DNA of 64,000 nt from Fictibacillus nanhaiensis (GCF_023715445.1 NZ_JAMBOD010000001.1:930001-994000), one strand, 5' to 3'. Shown: positions 1-9,062, counted from the first letter of the stretch. Notes: generated from the letters alone by a model not told the origin. Numbers and translations are program-made.

Positions 1-289
1 CCGACTCAGTTGAAACATTTAGATCTACCGCTGTATGGTTGGGTCTTACAGTTACTGCAGTTATTACAATAAATGCATTTTTAGGCTGCCTTACCTCAAA
101 AGTAGCCTCTCCCCTTTCTTCAGAAAATCCCAGCTCTCTAAAGTTAGTGTCTTCATCCAGAATTTGTTTGATAGCCTTCATAACTTCTGCTTTATTAACT
201 TTAAAATAATGGGTTCTAAGTCTTTCGTCCAGATGTTGTTCACTCGTTTCCGCATGATTTTCCATTAGATTTTGCAGCTTTCTAAACAT
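1..289 (-). CDS. Conserved hypothetical small protein, 3' end outside window
   Basis: The first 96 codons of a leftward gene are visible; the stop lies beyond base 1. The start is an ATG at 287-289 with a GGAGG site at 296-300, six bases upstream. The visible protein begins MFRKLQNLMENHAETSEQHL, is soluble and charged, has no signal peptide or membrane segment, and the second half looks like alternating beta strands (FEVRQPKNAFIVITAVTV). I do not recognise a family with certainty; it resembles small cytosolic proteins of unknown function found near speD and nrdR in Bacillaceae. It lies downstream of the speD terminator, so it probably has its own promoter in 300-340, where I see no strong one. 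Confidence 0.7.
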   Translation of the reverse strand, partial: MFRKLQNLMENHAETSEQHLDERLRTHYFKVNKAEVMKAIKQILDEDTNFRELGFSEERGEATFEVRQPKNAFIVITAVTVRPNHTAVDLNVSTES

Positions 290-339
290 AACAAACCTCC
301 AAAACGAGATAATTTGTATCGTATTATTCCCTATTTCAA

Positions 340-372
340 TGAAAATAAAAAAGAGGTGTGAATTCTCACACC
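340..372 (-). terminator. Rho-independent terminator of speD
   Basis: Arms GGTGTG (355-360) and CACACC (367-372) form a hairpin. On the minus strand it is followed by a T-rich run at 343-353. Confidence 0.8.
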
Positions 373-393
373 CCGCTTACATTCTGTTTTTAA

Positions 394-777
394 TTATTGA
401 GCAGTAACTTTAGATTTGGCAACGGAAATCGGACCCATTCCACGAGGAACTTCCAGATTTTCGCGTTTTTTAGCGCCTAATGCTTCTGAAATATAATCAG
501 CAGCTACGTTAGGATCAATGCGATCTCCACACGTATAGACATCAATACTTGCATAACCATGCTCAGGAAAGCTGTGAATAGTAAGATGAGATTCAGAAAT
601 GATGACTACTCCACTTACACCGTGCGGAGCAAATTTATGAAAAGCAACCTCACGAATTTCTGCACCTGCTTTTAATGCAGCATCTACGAAAGTCTCTTCA
701 ATAAATTTCATATCATTTAGTTTTTTAGAATCACAACCCCATAACTCAGCAATAACGTGTCTTCCCATTGTATCCAT
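394..777 (-). CDS. speD: S-adenosylmethionine decarboxylase proenzyme SpeD
   Basis: SpeD decarboxylates S-adenosylmethionine to supply aminopropyl groups for spermidine synthesis. It is a small pyruvoyl enzyme that self-cleaves. The frame is open to 840, but the GGGGG ribosome site at 787-791 suits the ATG at 777 (nine bases away), giving 127 residues, close to the bacterial class 1B size. With this start, Ser63 in [11 protein letters not shown] is the expected cleavage and pyruvoyl residue, and His68 and Cys83 occupy the known catalytic positions. It lies downstream of gapB, as in B. subtilis. Here a terminator (1014-1041) separates them, and speD has its own promoter at 925-953 with a leader of roughly 140 bases. 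Confidence 0.96.
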   Translation of the reverse strand: MDTMGRHVIAELWGCDSKKLNDMKFIEETFVDAALKAGAEIREVAFHKFAPHGVSGVVIISESHLTIHSFPEHGYASIDVYTCGDRIDPNVAADYISEALGAKKRENLEVPRGMGPISVAKSKVTAQ

Positions 778-924
778 TAGCATAGTCCCCCTTTTAAAAA
801 TAATCATGCCTTCAAGCATGCGGTATCGAACATCTACCACGGGGGCAAGTTAGTCCAAAGAGGTCCTAACCCTTTAAGTAGCATTCAATGCCTTAATTTG
901 CTTTATTTGAAGTTCACGAAACAT

Positions 925-953
925 AGTATACTTCTTTTAAAATTGATTTGCAA
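925..953 (-). promoter_or_regulatory. Sigma-A-type promoter of speD
   Basis: On the minus strand, TTGCAA (948-953) and TATACT (925-930) are separated by 17 bases. The leader to the speD start is long and contains a small CATGC/GCATG hairpin at about 806-821. Confidence 0.7.
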
Positions 954-1013
954 TAATTCTTGGCAAATTTTTTTTCATTGTTTTTCAGAAAATTAAGCAT
1001 AAATCTTTTCATA

Positions 1014-1041
1014 TAAAAAAGCCGGAAATCTCCCGGCTTTA
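1014..1041 (-). terminator. Rho-independent terminator of gapB
   Basis: The GCCGG (1021-1025) and CCGGC (1033-1037) arms are extended by A/T pairs and followed on the minus strand by TTTTTT. Confidence 0.88.
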
Positions 1042-1058
1042 ACAATTTCTATTTATGA

Positions 1059-2102
1059 TTAAGATACAGAAGCGTTCTTTTCTACCTGAACAGTGCTGTT
1101 AATGGCAAACGCAACATGCTTCGCCAGATCAACAACTCTGCAAGAATAACCCCACTCATTGTCATACCAAGCAAGCACCTTAACTTTATTGCCATCCATC
1201 ACCATTGTAGAAAGACCATCTACTATAGAAGAATTTTCATTTCCATTATAGTCGATTGAGACTAAAGGAAGATCACTGTAGCCTAAAACTCCCTGCATGG
1301 AACCTTCAGCTGCCGATTGGAAAGCGTGGTTTACTTGATCTTTTGATACAGGTGTCTTCAGTTCCACAACAACATCTACTAAAGATACATTAGGAGTAGG
1401 AACTCGAAGCGCCATTCCATTTAGTTTGCCTTCTAGATGTGGAAGAACTTTAGCAATCGCTTTTGCTGCACCTGTTGAAGTAGGAATAATGGAAGTTCCG
1501 CAGGCTCGGGCACGTCTTAAATCTTTATGCGGATTATCGATATTTTTTTGATCGTTTGTATAAGCATGAACCGTTGTCATCATACCAGATTGTACACCGA
1601 ACTGGTCATCGAGCACTTTAATTACAGGTGCTAAACAATTTGTTGTACAAGAAGCATTTGAAATAATATGATGTTCTGATGGAATGTAATCGCTGTCATT
1701 TACGCCCATAACAATAGTAATATCCTCATTTTTACCTGGGGCTGTAATGATTACCTTCTTAGCGCCTGCTTCAATATGAAGACCGGCAGTTTCCTGAGAT
1801 ACAAATTTACCTGTTGCTTCAATTACTATATCTATACCGAGTGCACCCCAAGGAAGTACTCTCGGATCACGTGAATTAACTAAAACAACTTTTTTCCCAT
1901 TAACAAAAAGGGCATCTTCTCCAGCTGCAACATCTCCAGGAAAAGTTCCATGTATGGAATCGTATTTTACCATATGAGCAAGTGTATCTGCCGGATAGCT
2001 GGCATTAACAGCTACAACCTCGAAATCATCATTCTCCATCATTTTGCGGAAGACCATTCTTCCGATTCTCCCCAAGCCATTAATTGCAATTTTTGCTTTC
2101 AT
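1059..2102 (-). CDS. gapB: Gluconeogenic glyceraldehyde-3-phosphate dehydrogenase GapB
   Basis: GapB catalyses the reductive direction (1,3-bisphosphoglycerate to glyceraldehyde-3-phosphate) during gluconeogenesis. The 347-residue protein has the Rossmann motif NGLGRIGR at 8-15 and the catalytic Cys152 in SNASCTTNC. The adenosine-binding loop near residues 33-37 (NASYP) lacks the acidic residue that selects NAD in glycolytic GapA. This agrees with an NADP-preferring GapB. The start ATG has GGAAGGAG eight bases upstream. The position next to speD and coaE matches B. subtilis gapB rather than gapA, which normally lies in a cggR-gapA-pgk operon. A CcpN-type operator overlaps the -10 region, which predicts repression on glycolytic carbon. 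Confidence 0.96.
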   Translation of the reverse strand: MKAKIAINGLGRIGRMVFRKMMENDDFEVVAVNASYPADTLAHMVKYDSIHGTFPGDVAAGEDALFVNGKKVVLVNSRDPRVLPWGALGIDIVIEATGKFVSQETAGLHIEAGAKKVIITAPGKNEDITIVMGVNDSDYIPSEHHIISNASCTTNCLAPVIKVLDDQFGVQSGMMTTVHAYTNDQKNIDNPHKDLRRARACGTSIIPTSTGAAKAIAKVLPHLEGKLNGMALRVPTPNVSLVDVVVELKTPVSKDQVNHAFQSAAEGSMQGVLGYSDLPLVSIDYNGNENSSIVDGLSTMVMDGNKVKVLAWYDNEWGYSCRVVDLAKHVAFAINSTVQVEKNASVS

Positions 2103-2153
2103 GAAGCTGCTCCTTCCAATGTGTTATACTCTTTAAGGTTTCTATCTGTAATT

Positions 2154-2164
2154 AGTATATCATA
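2154..2164 (-). promoter_or_regulatory. CcpN-type operator overlapping the gapB -10 region
   Basis: On the minus strand, TATGATATACT matches at every position the CcpN consensus TRTGHYATAYW as I remember it. Its TATACT (2154-2159) is also the likely -10 box. The -35 is weak (TTCTTT or GTTCTT, depending on spacing). In B. subtilis, CcpN represses gapB and pckA under glycolytic conditions. Confidence 0.7.
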
Positions 2165-2227
2165 ATAGACCGCCAAAAGAACATACTTTTATTGAAATTA
2201 GGCAAAAAAGAGGCATTTATTCGTAAT

Positions 2228-2258
2228 CAAAAAAACAGACCCTATTTAATAGAATCTG
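2228..2258 (-). terminator. Terminator overlapping the coaE stop codon
   Basis: Minus-strand RNA forms an 11-bp stem (CAGATTCTATT with AATAGGGTCTG, including G-U pairs), then a run of T. The stem contains the last coaE codons and the TAG stop. Confidence 0.8.
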
Positions 2259-2847
2259 TTTTCCTGGTTTTTGTTAGAAGACTCATCAAATTTTCATATA
2301 ATTGAGCTTTCGTGCCATTGTTTTCAATAACTATATCAGCTAACTTCTTTTTTTCATCGATTGGCATTTGAGATTGAATTCTTGATAAAGCCTGCTTTTC
2401 TGAATAGCCATCACGTTCCATCAATCGTTTAAGCTGTATATCTGGTTTCGTATAGATAAGCCAAGTTTGATCTACCATATGAGTTAGCTTGCTTTCAAAC
2501 AATAAAGGAATATCCATAATTACAAAAGGATGACCAGCATTCAGGTATTGTTCTGCCTGCTTTTTCATTTCCAGACGAACGGCAGGATGCACAATCTTGT
2601 TTAGCATTAATCTTTTTTCGGTATCGTTAAAAATAATCTCGCCAAGCTGTACCCGATTCAATGTTTTGTCCGCATGAAGAATTTCAGTTCCAAAAAAAGC
2701 AACGATCTTTTCATATGCTTCTTTCCCAGGCATAACTACTTCTCTTGCAATAATATCTGCATCAATTACAGGTATGCCGTGTTCGCTAAAAAATAGGCTG
2801 GCAGTAGTTTTTCCAGTAGCAATTCCGCCTGTTAATCCAATAATCAA
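2242..2847 (-). CDS. coaE: Dephospho-CoA kinase CoaE
   Basis: CoaE phosphorylates the 3'-hydroxyl of dephospho-CoA, the last step of coenzyme A synthesis. I chose a TTG start at 2845-2847 because AGGAGG (2854-2860) lies six bases upstream and the protein then begins directly with the P-loop strand, MIIGLTGGIATGKTT, as family members do. The open frame runs further upstream only because it overlaps ytaF. The product is 201 residues, close to the usual 195-205. The Walker A GGIATGKT is at residues 7-14, and DADII and the LLFES segment are also present. The ribosome site follows the ytaF stop directly, so the two genes are translationally close. Confidence 0.94.
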   Translation of the reverse strand: MIIGLTGGIATGKTTASLFFSEHGIPVIDADIIAREVVMPGKEAYEKIVAFFGTEILHADKTLNRVQLGEIIFNDTEKRLMLNKIVHPAVRLEMKKQAEQYLNAGHPFVIMDIPLLFESKLTHMVDQTWLIYTKPDIQLKRLMERDGYSEKQALSRIQSQMPIDEKKKLADIVIENNGTKAQLYENLMSLLTKTRKTDSIK

Positions 2848-2861
2848 TGGTTTTCCTCCTG

Positions 2862-3494
2862 TTACATTCTTAATAAGCCCATCACAATCAATAATATACC
2901 CGGAAGAATGGATAAGCGTTTCATCCAATTCGTTTTATTGAAAAAATATAACCCAAGAACCATCCCGCCCCATAAAAAGAGAGCACTCATAACCGCTATT
3001 GATGCTGTCGTCAACAGAGGAGACAGATCGATTAATGCAGCTCCTATTCCTGCGCCAAAAGCATCAAGAGCAAGAGCGATCCCAAGCAATACTGCTTCCC
3101 ATCCGGTTATCGAACCAGACTTATCAATATCAGCCATTACTGGTTTTTTAAGAATATGAATAACGATCCCTAAAGATTTAATTTCAAATAGCACGATATT
3201 CTTTGGTTCTTTTTCAATGTTTTCTTTATCTGGTAAAAAAACCTGCCATAGAGAGTAGACTCCGATTCCTAGAAGAATCAATCCGCCTAATACTTCACCT
3301 GTTTTTTTCGTTATAAACTGTTCTAATGTAAATCCGAGCAGCATCGAAAGCAAAAATGTAACAGCTGAACATATTGCGATAATCATGATGGAGCGAAAAG
3401 GAATTTTAATGGATTTCATTCCATACGTTAATCCGGCTCCAAAACTGTCCAGGCTGACGGCCAGTGCCAGTAAAACAAATGAGTAAGCCACCAT
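2862..3494 (-). CDS. ytaF: Sporulation membrane protein YtaF (MntP-like fold)
   Basis: This 210-residue integral membrane protein has about six hydrophobic segments. It has two similar halves, each carrying an acidic residue in a membrane helix (LAVSLDSFGAG near residue 15 and LALDAFGAGIG near residue 144), the arrangement of the DUF204/MntP putative cation-efflux family. In Bacillus the orthologue is YtaF, annotated as a sporulation membrane protein; the transported ion is unknown. The hydrophilic loop at residues 95-125 contains an acidic DIDKSGS segment. It lies between mutM and coaE as in B. subtilis. Confidence 0.88.
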   Translation of the reverse strand: MVAYSFVLLALAVSLDSFGAGLTYGMKSIKIPFRSIMIIAICSAVTFLLSMLLGFTLEQFITKKTGEVLGGLILLGIGVYSLWQVFLPDKENIEKEPKNIVLFEIKSLGIVIHILKKPVMADIDKSGSITGWEAVLLGIALALDAFGAGIGAALIDLSPLLTTASIAVMSALFLWGGMVLGLYFFNKTNWMKRLSILPGILLIVMGLLRM

Positions 3495-3554
3495 ATCCCA
3501 GTACTCCTTTCAGTTAACGGTAAAAGCAGTATATGAAAGGAGTATAAAATTGGT

Positions 3555-4376
3555 TTATTTTTGACAGCTCCTACAAATGTGAGTTCCTCTGCCTGCAACG
3601 ACCATTCTCTCAATTTCTGTTCCGCATATCCGGCAGGCTTCACTCTTTCGGCCATAAACAAATAATTTGAGCTGAAATCCTCCAGCCTCACCCATCGAAT
3701 TTGTATAGGAACGAATCGTGCTTCCTCCGTGTTTTACTGATTCAGATAAGATCTCTGTAATGGCTGTTTTTAATTTTTTCAGCCTATGCAAAGAGAGTTC
3801 ATTAGCAGATGTTTCCGGATGGATTTTAGCCTGAAACAACACTTCATCAACATAGATATTTCCTAAACCTGCAATGATAGTCTGATCAAGCAATACCGCT
3901 TTAACATTGCGTTTTGTTTTAGCGAATAACGTTTTTAAAAGTCCAGCTGTAAGCGAATCGGATAAAGGTTCAACTCCTAGTGTGCTTAGTGGGGGATGAC
4001 TTTCTTCTGTTCCTTTCGGAAACACATGCATCGTACCGAATTTTCTTACATCCCGGTACCTGAGTTCTGTCCCATCTGTGAAAGAAAAGATAACATGATT
4101 ATGTTTATCCGCAGGTTCTCCTGCATCGAACAATCCGTATTTGCCCTCCATTCTTAAGTGCGAAACAAGAGCATCCTCATTTAAATAAAAAATTAAAAAT
4201 TTACCTCTGCGATACACTTGTTCAAATTTCTGGCCGTTTAATCTTAAAATAAATTCTTCTGTTTCAGGATACTTTATGATATTTTCCCAATAAATTTTTA
4301 CATCTTTAATCACTTTTCCTGGCAAAAATTGATTGAGTGTATTTTTCACATTTTCTACTTCAGGTAATTCGGGCAC
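3555..4376 (-). CDS. mutM: Formamidopyrimidine-DNA glycosylase MutM (Fpg)
   Basis: MutM removes 8-oxoguanine and ring-opened purines from DNA and cuts the abasic site. The enzyme needs Pro as residue 2 as its nucleophile, so I place the start at the GTG at 4374-4376, giving M-P-E-L-P-E-V. Codons upstream of it would bury the catalytic proline. With this start the protein has 273 residues, Glu3, a conserved Lys59 in RRGKF, and a C-terminal zinc finger (C-R-I-C ... C-R-S-C). The ribosome site is weak (GGTG). It lies 60 bases downstream of polA, behind a terminator-like hairpin, and 60 bases upstream of ytaF. Confidence 0.95.
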   Translation of the reverse strand: MPELPEVENVKNTLNQFLPGKVIKDVKIYWENIIKYPETEEFILRLNGQKFEQVYRRGKFLIFYLNEDALVSHLRMEGKYGLFDAGEPADKHNHVIFSFTDGTELRYRDVRKFGTMHVFPKGTEESHPPLSTLGVEPLSDSLTAGLLKTLFAKTKRNVKAVLLDQTIIAGLGNIYVDEVLFQAKIHPETSANELSLHRLKKLKTAITEILSESVKHGGSTIRSYTNSMGEAGGFQLKLFVYGRKSEACRICGTEIERMVVAGRGTHICRSCQK

Positions 4377-4398
4377 TATTTTCACCACTCTTTAGTAT

Positions 4399-4430
4399 GA
4401 AAAACAGCACCCCGTTCAGGGGAGCTGTTC
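4399..4430 (-). terminator. Hairpin with T-run between polA and mutM
   Basis: On the minus strand AACAGCTCCCC pairs with GGGGTGCTGTT, one mismatch, followed by TTTTT. Because mutM starts only about 20 bases further on, it may act as a partial terminator. Confidence 0.75.
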
Positions 4431-4436
4431 ATATAT

Positions 4437-7079
4437 TTATTTTGCTTCAAACCATGAATCGCCCCAGCTAACGTCCACTTTTAATGGAACATCAAGCTGT
4501 ACAGCCTGTTCCATTACCTCACATACAATTTCCTTCAGCTTATCAATTTCATTTTCAGGAGCTTCAAAAATCAGTTCATCATGTACCGTTAATAGCATCT
4601 TCGCTTCAAGATTTTCATCTATCAGGCGCTTGTCCATATCCACCATTGCTTTCTTGATAATATCAGCAGCTGTACCTTGAATTGGTGTATTCATAGCAGT
4701 CCGTTCAGCAAAGCTTCGAAGGTTGAAGTTTCTGCTGTTGATTTCCGGAAGGTAACGGCGTCTGTGAAGCAGCGTAGATACATATCCGTTTTGTTTGGCT
4801 TCAGCAATGCTGTCTTTCATATATGCTTGTACACCAGGAAAACTTTCTAAATAAGTTTTTATGAATTCTCCTGCTTCTTTTCTCGTTATTCCTAAGCTTT
4901 GAGATAAGCCATAATCACTGATACCATAGACGATTCCAAAATTTACAGCCTTAGCATGTCTTCGCATTTCAGAAGTAACTTCATTCTCCCCGACATTGAA
5001 AACATCCATCGCCGTTTTGGTATGAACATCCATTTCACTTTGGAAAGCTTCCATCAGATTTTCATCTTTAGAAATATGGGCTAATACCCGGAGCTCGATC
5101 TGCGAATAATCAGCAGCGAGTATTTTCCACTCAGGCTGAGAAGCAACAAATGCATGTCTGATTTTTCTTCCTGCCTCAAGACGGATCGGGATGTTCTGCA
5201 GATTAGGGTCTATCGAACTTAAACGGCCTGTCTGTGCAAGGACCTGGTTAAAACGGGTATGAATTTTTCCTGTATCCTCATGCACAACCTTTAACAAGCC
5301 TTCAATATAAGTTGATCTTAATTTACCTAACTGGCGGTAAATCAATATTTTATTGATGATTTCGTGTTTACCTTCTAATTTTTCTAATACATCAACTGAG
5401 GTTGAGTATCCTGTTTTCGTCTTCTTAATAGCAGGCAGGTTTAATTTTTCAAAAAGTATTTCACCCAGCTGTTTTGGAGAATTAATATTAAACGAAACGC
5501 CTGCAAGTTCATGAATTTCTTTTTCCAGTATAGAAAGCTGCGCTTCTAAGTCAGTACCCATTTCTCTCAGAGTGTCTGCTTTTACTTTTACGCCGATCTC
5601 TTCCATCTTCGCAAGGACGAGTGATAATGGCATCTCTAAATCATAGAAAAGATTGCTTTGTTCATTCTCTTCTAATTTCTCCGCTAATACATCACTTAAC
5701 GTGTAGATTGCATGTGCTTTTCTGCTAAGGTGCTCTGCAAGAATGTCTTCTTCCGGAAGCTTTTTCTTTGCGCCCTTTCCATAAACTTTCTCATTAACGT
5801 CTACTGTTATTTTTCCATATTGCTTAGCTACATCTGCCACCTCATCTAATGATTCTGACGGGTTAAGCAGATAAGATGCTAGCTGAATGTCAAATTCAAT
5901 GCCCTTTAAATCGATTCCTTGTCCTTTTAAAGCAACGTGAGCTCTTTTTGCATCAAACATTCTTTTCTTTTGGTTTTCATCTTGGAGCCAGTTTGTAAAC
6001 TCTTTCGATCCTTCTGCAAGACCAGAAGAAATATAATACGTTCCGTTTTCGTTGCTGATCGCGTAGCCTTGAATATCCGCTCTGTGGTAATCTTCAGTCA
6101 GCGTTTCTACAACGAGTGAGGACGGGCTTTGCAGTATTTTTTCCTCAATGGAAGAAACGGTTTGAAAGTTCAGCTCTTCTTTTTCAGTATCCGGAAGTAT
6201 GTCTTCATCTCCTCCCAGGCGTTCCAGAAGAGATTGGAAACCGAGTTCTTTGAATAACGGAAATACAGAAGAGTTTTCATATCCTTCATAGTTTGTATCC
6301 TCTAAACTTAGTTCGATAGGAGCTTCTTTAGTGATCGTAGCAAGCTCTTTACTCATTAGTGCCTGATCTTTATTTTCACTCAATCGCTCTTTTAACTTAG
6401 CTCCTGAAATGTGATCGATGGAATCCAGAACTTTTTCAATAGATCCATACTCCTTAATGAGTTTAATTGCAGTTTTTTCGCCAACACCCGGCACTCCTGG
6501 GATATTATCCGATGGATCTCCCATCAGTCCTTTCATATCGATGATTTGATCCGGGGTGATTCCATAACGCTCGTTTACTTGTTCAACCGTATAGGCTTCA
6601 ACTTCAGTTATGCCTTTTCTAGTTAAAACAACTTCCACATCAGGCGTTACAAGCTGCAATAAATCTTTATCTCCCGTAAACACTTTTACGTCCCAGTCAC
6701 CATCAGCAGCATGCGAGGCGAGTGTTCCGATAATATCATCTGCTTCATAATTTTCAAGCTCGTATCTTTTAATCTTAAAAGCATCTAGCAGCTGTCTGAT
6801 AAAAGGAAACTGCTCAGAAAGCTCAGGCGGTGTCTTTTGACGTCCGCCTTTATATTCACCGAACGTTTTATGGCGAAAAGTAGTTTTTCCTGCATCAAAC
6901 GCAACTAGCATATGTGTCGGTTTTTCATCTTCTAAAATCCTAAGAAGCATTTGAGTAAAACCATATACAGCATTTGTGTAAACACCTTTATCATTGTTTA
7001 AAAGCGGCAAGGCAAAAAACGCTCTGTATGCAATACTATTCCCATCAACCAAAACTAATTTATTTGTTTTTTTTCCCAA
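4437..7079 (-). CDS. polA: DNA polymerase I PolA
   Basis: PolA has roles in Okazaki-fragment processing and repair. Its 880 residues, the same length as B. subtilis PolA, comprise an N-terminal 5'-3' exonuclease (about 1-290; DGNSIAYRAFFAL, EADDIIGTL, GVPGVGEKTA), a degenerate 3'-5' exonuclease domain (about 310-460) and the family A polymerase domain. The polymerase has ADYSQIELRVLAH, a finger helix containing RRHAKAVNFGIVYG, and LLTVHDELIFE. The segment corresponding to the E. coli DTET proofreading motif reads VVETLTED, so proofreading is probably lost, as in B. subtilis. The start is TTG at 7077-7079 with AGGAGGT seven bases upstream. A promoter lies at 7116-7143. Confidence 0.97.
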   Translation of the reverse strand: MGKKTNKLVLVDGNSIAYRAFFALPLLNNDKGVYTNAVYGFTQMLLRILEDEKPTHMLVAFDAGKTTFRHKTFGEYKGGRQKTPPELSEQFPFIRQLLDAFKIKRYELENYEADDIIGTLASHAADGDWDVKVFTGDKDLLQLVTPDVEVVLTRKGITEVEAYTVEQVNERYGITPDQIIDMKGLMGDPSDNIPGVPGVGEKTAIKLIKEYGSIEKVLDSIDHISGAKLKERLSENKDQALMSKELATITKEAPIELSLEDTNYEGYENSSVFPLFKELGFQSLLERLGGDEDILPDTEKEELNFQTVSSIEEKILQSPSSLVVETLTEDYHRADIQGYAISNENGTYYISSGLAEGSKEFTNWLQDENQKKRMFDAKRAHVALKGQGIDLKGIEFDIQLASYLLNPSESLDEVADVAKQYGKITVDVNEKVYGKGAKKKLPEEDILAEHLSRKAHAIYTLSDVLAEKLEENEQSNLFYDLEMPLSLVLAKMEEIGVKVKADTLREMGTDLEAQLSILEKEIHELAGVSFNINSPKQLGEILFEKLNLPAIKKTKTGYSTSVDVLEKLEGKHEIINKILIYRQLGKLRSTYIEGLLKVVHEDTGKIHTRFNQVLAQTGRLSSIDPNLQNIPIRLEAGRKIRHAFVASQPEWKILAADYSQIELRVLAHISKDENLMEAFQSEMDVHTKTAMDVFNVGENEVTSEMRRHAKAVNFGIVYGISDYGLSQSLGITRKEAGEFIKTYLESFPGVQAYMKDSIAEAKQNGYVSTLLHRRRYLPEINSRNFNLRSFAERTAMNTPIQGTAADIIKKAMVDMDKRLIDENLEAKMLLTVHDELIFEAPENEIDKLKEIVCEVMEQAVQLDVPLKVDVSWGDSWFEAK

Positions 7080-7115
7080 GTCCGTTACCTCCTGAAGGCT
7101 ATTTCTCTACACTCT

Positions 7116-7143
7116 ATTGTATCATGATGGCTAAAAGAAACAA
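7116..7143 (-). promoter_or_regulatory. Promoter of polA
   Basis: On the minus strand TTGTTT (7138-7143), a 16-base spacer, then TACAAT (7116-7121). Confidence 0.55.
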
Positions 7144-7210
7144 AAATAGAAAGGACACACATAAAGGTTCAGAAGAGATTCAATCATTTAACAAGTTATA
7201 TTTAAAGTGC

Positions 7211-7243
7211 AAAAAAAAGGCGAGAATCCAAGAAGGACTCTCG
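7211..7243 (-). terminator. Rho-independent terminator of phoPR
   Basis: The 10-bp GC-rich stem (GCGAGAGTCC with GGATTCTCGC) is followed on the minus strand by CTTTTTTTT. Confidence 0.9.
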
Positions 7244-7328
7244 CTAAGGGGGTACTGAAAAAGGATACTTTTATAGTACGGCATCTCTATTAACTATTGA
7301 AAACAGAGGTGTAAAGGAATTGTAAATC

Positions 7329-9062
7329 TTATATCTCTATTTTTTTAGGAAACAGGATAATGAATTCAGATCCTTCACCAAGTTTACTTTGTACATTTAT
7401 CGTACCGTGATGTGCTTCTACTAAGTGTTTAACAATTGCAAGCCCGAGCCCAGTACCGCCTGAGTTTCTGCTTCTTGCTTTATCAACTCGGTAAAAGCGC
7501 TCGAATATGCGGGGAATTTCACTTTCTTTAATACCGATCCCTGTATCTTTTATAGTCAGCTTCACGTGTTCATTCTTCTCTTCTACATTTACTTTTACAG
7601 AACCATTTGCTGGTGTATAAGTTAGACTATTCGAAACAAGGTTGATTATTATTTGCTTCAAACGGGGAGGGTCCCCATCCATCATCGGAGATCCGGCAAC
7701 AGTTAATGAAAGGTCAATGTTTTTCTTTTCTGCCTTTGGAAGCAATATCTCTACCGTTTCTTGAACTAAAGATTTAAGATTAACTGGTTGTATGTCCAGA
7801 TGAAACCCTTGCTCACTTTTTGAAAGATCAAGGAGATCTTGAATTAAATCTTGCAAACGGTCACTTTCATTAAGAATGATAGTCAGAAACTTATTACGGA
7901 ATTCTTCGTTTTCTCCTGCCCCATCTAAAAGGGTTTCAGCAAAACCTTTTAAAGAAGTGATCGGCGTCTTCAGTTCATGAGAAACGTTTGCTACAAAATC
8001 TTTTCTCACCTGTTCCAGTTTCTTTAATTCTGTTATGTCATGGAATACTAGGACAATCCCTCTAAGTTTTCCTTTAACATCGAGTACAGGAGCACTGTAT
8101 ACATCAAAATGCTTTCTTTCAATGTGTATCGGAATGACTACATTCTTTCTGACATTTTTTTCTGTAAGATATGTTTCTTTTACGATATCTTTGATTTCAG
8201 CGTGGGGAAATACTTCATAGAACAAGTGACCAGTCCAGAAGTCTGCATGTTCTTTAAATAACTCTTTAAACGCTTTATTCACTAAGTTAATATATCCGTT
8301 GGAATCTATTAAAATCAATCCGCTCCCCATGTTTTCAATCAACGTGATTAATCTGTCATGCTGAGACTCTTGTGATTTCGTCATTTTTTCAAGATTACGC
8401 GCCAGCACATTCAGTGAATAATTTAGCTCCCCAATATCTTCTCCATAATATTCGTAGGTTCTGGCTTTAAAATTTCCTTTAGCCAGTTCTTTAGCTGTTT
8501 GAGTAGCTTCCTCTACAGGACGTACAATTTTATGTATAACCTTTATTGAGACATATAAAATAATGATAAAACAGACTAGAAATCCAATGGACATCATAAT
8601 CCAGATTGTTCTCTCATCTGCTTCTGCAGCACCTTCTGGAACGGCTAACTGTATATAGCCCGGATTATCTTTTTGCAACCTTTCAAGCGTATAATATATA
8701 ATTCCATCTTCATTTTTTTGGACAAGCTCCTGGTCAGAAGATTGATTTTTCGGATAAAAAGCTGACATATTTCGAGGACTGTTTCCATCTGATGTGTATT
8801 TAACGTTCCAGTCAGAATCAAGAACATAAATTTCACCTTTTAAATCATCGGAAGCATATCTTAATAACTTTTTTATCGTTGAAGGCTGGTCTTCTGTACT
8901 TAATACTTGTTCGAGCAAACCAAGTTCTCCAGCGTAAAACTGCATTCTTTTTTCTTTAACACTGTGATGAACGATATTGCTCATAATTAATGCAAGAAGG
9001 ATAAAAACAAGTAAAATCCCGAGTAAAAAAAGCGTAAGTACCCGGTTTTTAAATTCGTTCAT
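7329..9062 (-). CDS. phoR: Phosphate-sensing histidine kinase PhoR
   Basis: PhoR is the membrane sensor kinase of the phosphate-starvation system and phosphorylates PhoP. The 577-residue protein has two membrane segments (about 10-30 and 152-175) around an extracellular domain of about 120 residues. It then has a HAMP linker (176-230), a PAS domain (about 235-340), the phospho-acceptor His362 in FVANVSHELKTP and a HATPase domain with SNSLTYTPANGS, DTGIGI and GGTGLGLAI. Its ATG overlaps the phoP stop by one base (TAATG), so the two are co-translated. Identity as PhoR rather than another family member rests on length, the phoP neighbour and the polA/mdh context. Confidence 0.93.
   Translation of the reverse strand: MNEFKNRVLTLFLLGILLVFILLALIMSNIVHHSVKEKRMQFYAGELGLLEQVLSTEDQPSTIKKLLRYASDDLKGEIYVLDSDWNVKYTSDGNSPRNMSAFYPKNQSSDQELVQKNEDGIIYYTLERLQKDNPGYIQLAVPEGAAEADERTIWIMMSIGFLVCFIIILYVSIKVIHKIVRPVEEATQTAKELAKGNFKARTYEYYGEDIGELNYSLNVLARNLEKMTKSQESQHDRLITLIENMGSGLILIDSNGYINLVNKAFKELFKEHADFWTGHLFYEVFPHAEIKDIVKETYLTEKNVRKNVVIPIHIERKHFDVYSAPVLDVKGKLRGIVLVFHDITELKKLEQVRKDFVANVSHELKTPITSLKGFAETLLDGAGENEEFRNKFLTIILNESDRLQDLIQDLLDLSKSEQGFHLDIQPVNLKSLVQETVEILLPKAEKKNIDLSLTVAGSPMMDGDPPRLKQIIINLVSNSLTYTPANGSVKVNVEEKNEHVKLTIKDTGIGIKESEIPRIFERFYRVDKARSRNSGGTGLGLAIVKHLVEAHHGTINVQSKLGEGSEFIILFPKKIEI

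Noticed and set aside
4376-4388. GTG start four codons further upstream for mutM
   Set aside because: It would place extra residues before the catalytic N-terminal proline required by Fpg enzymes.
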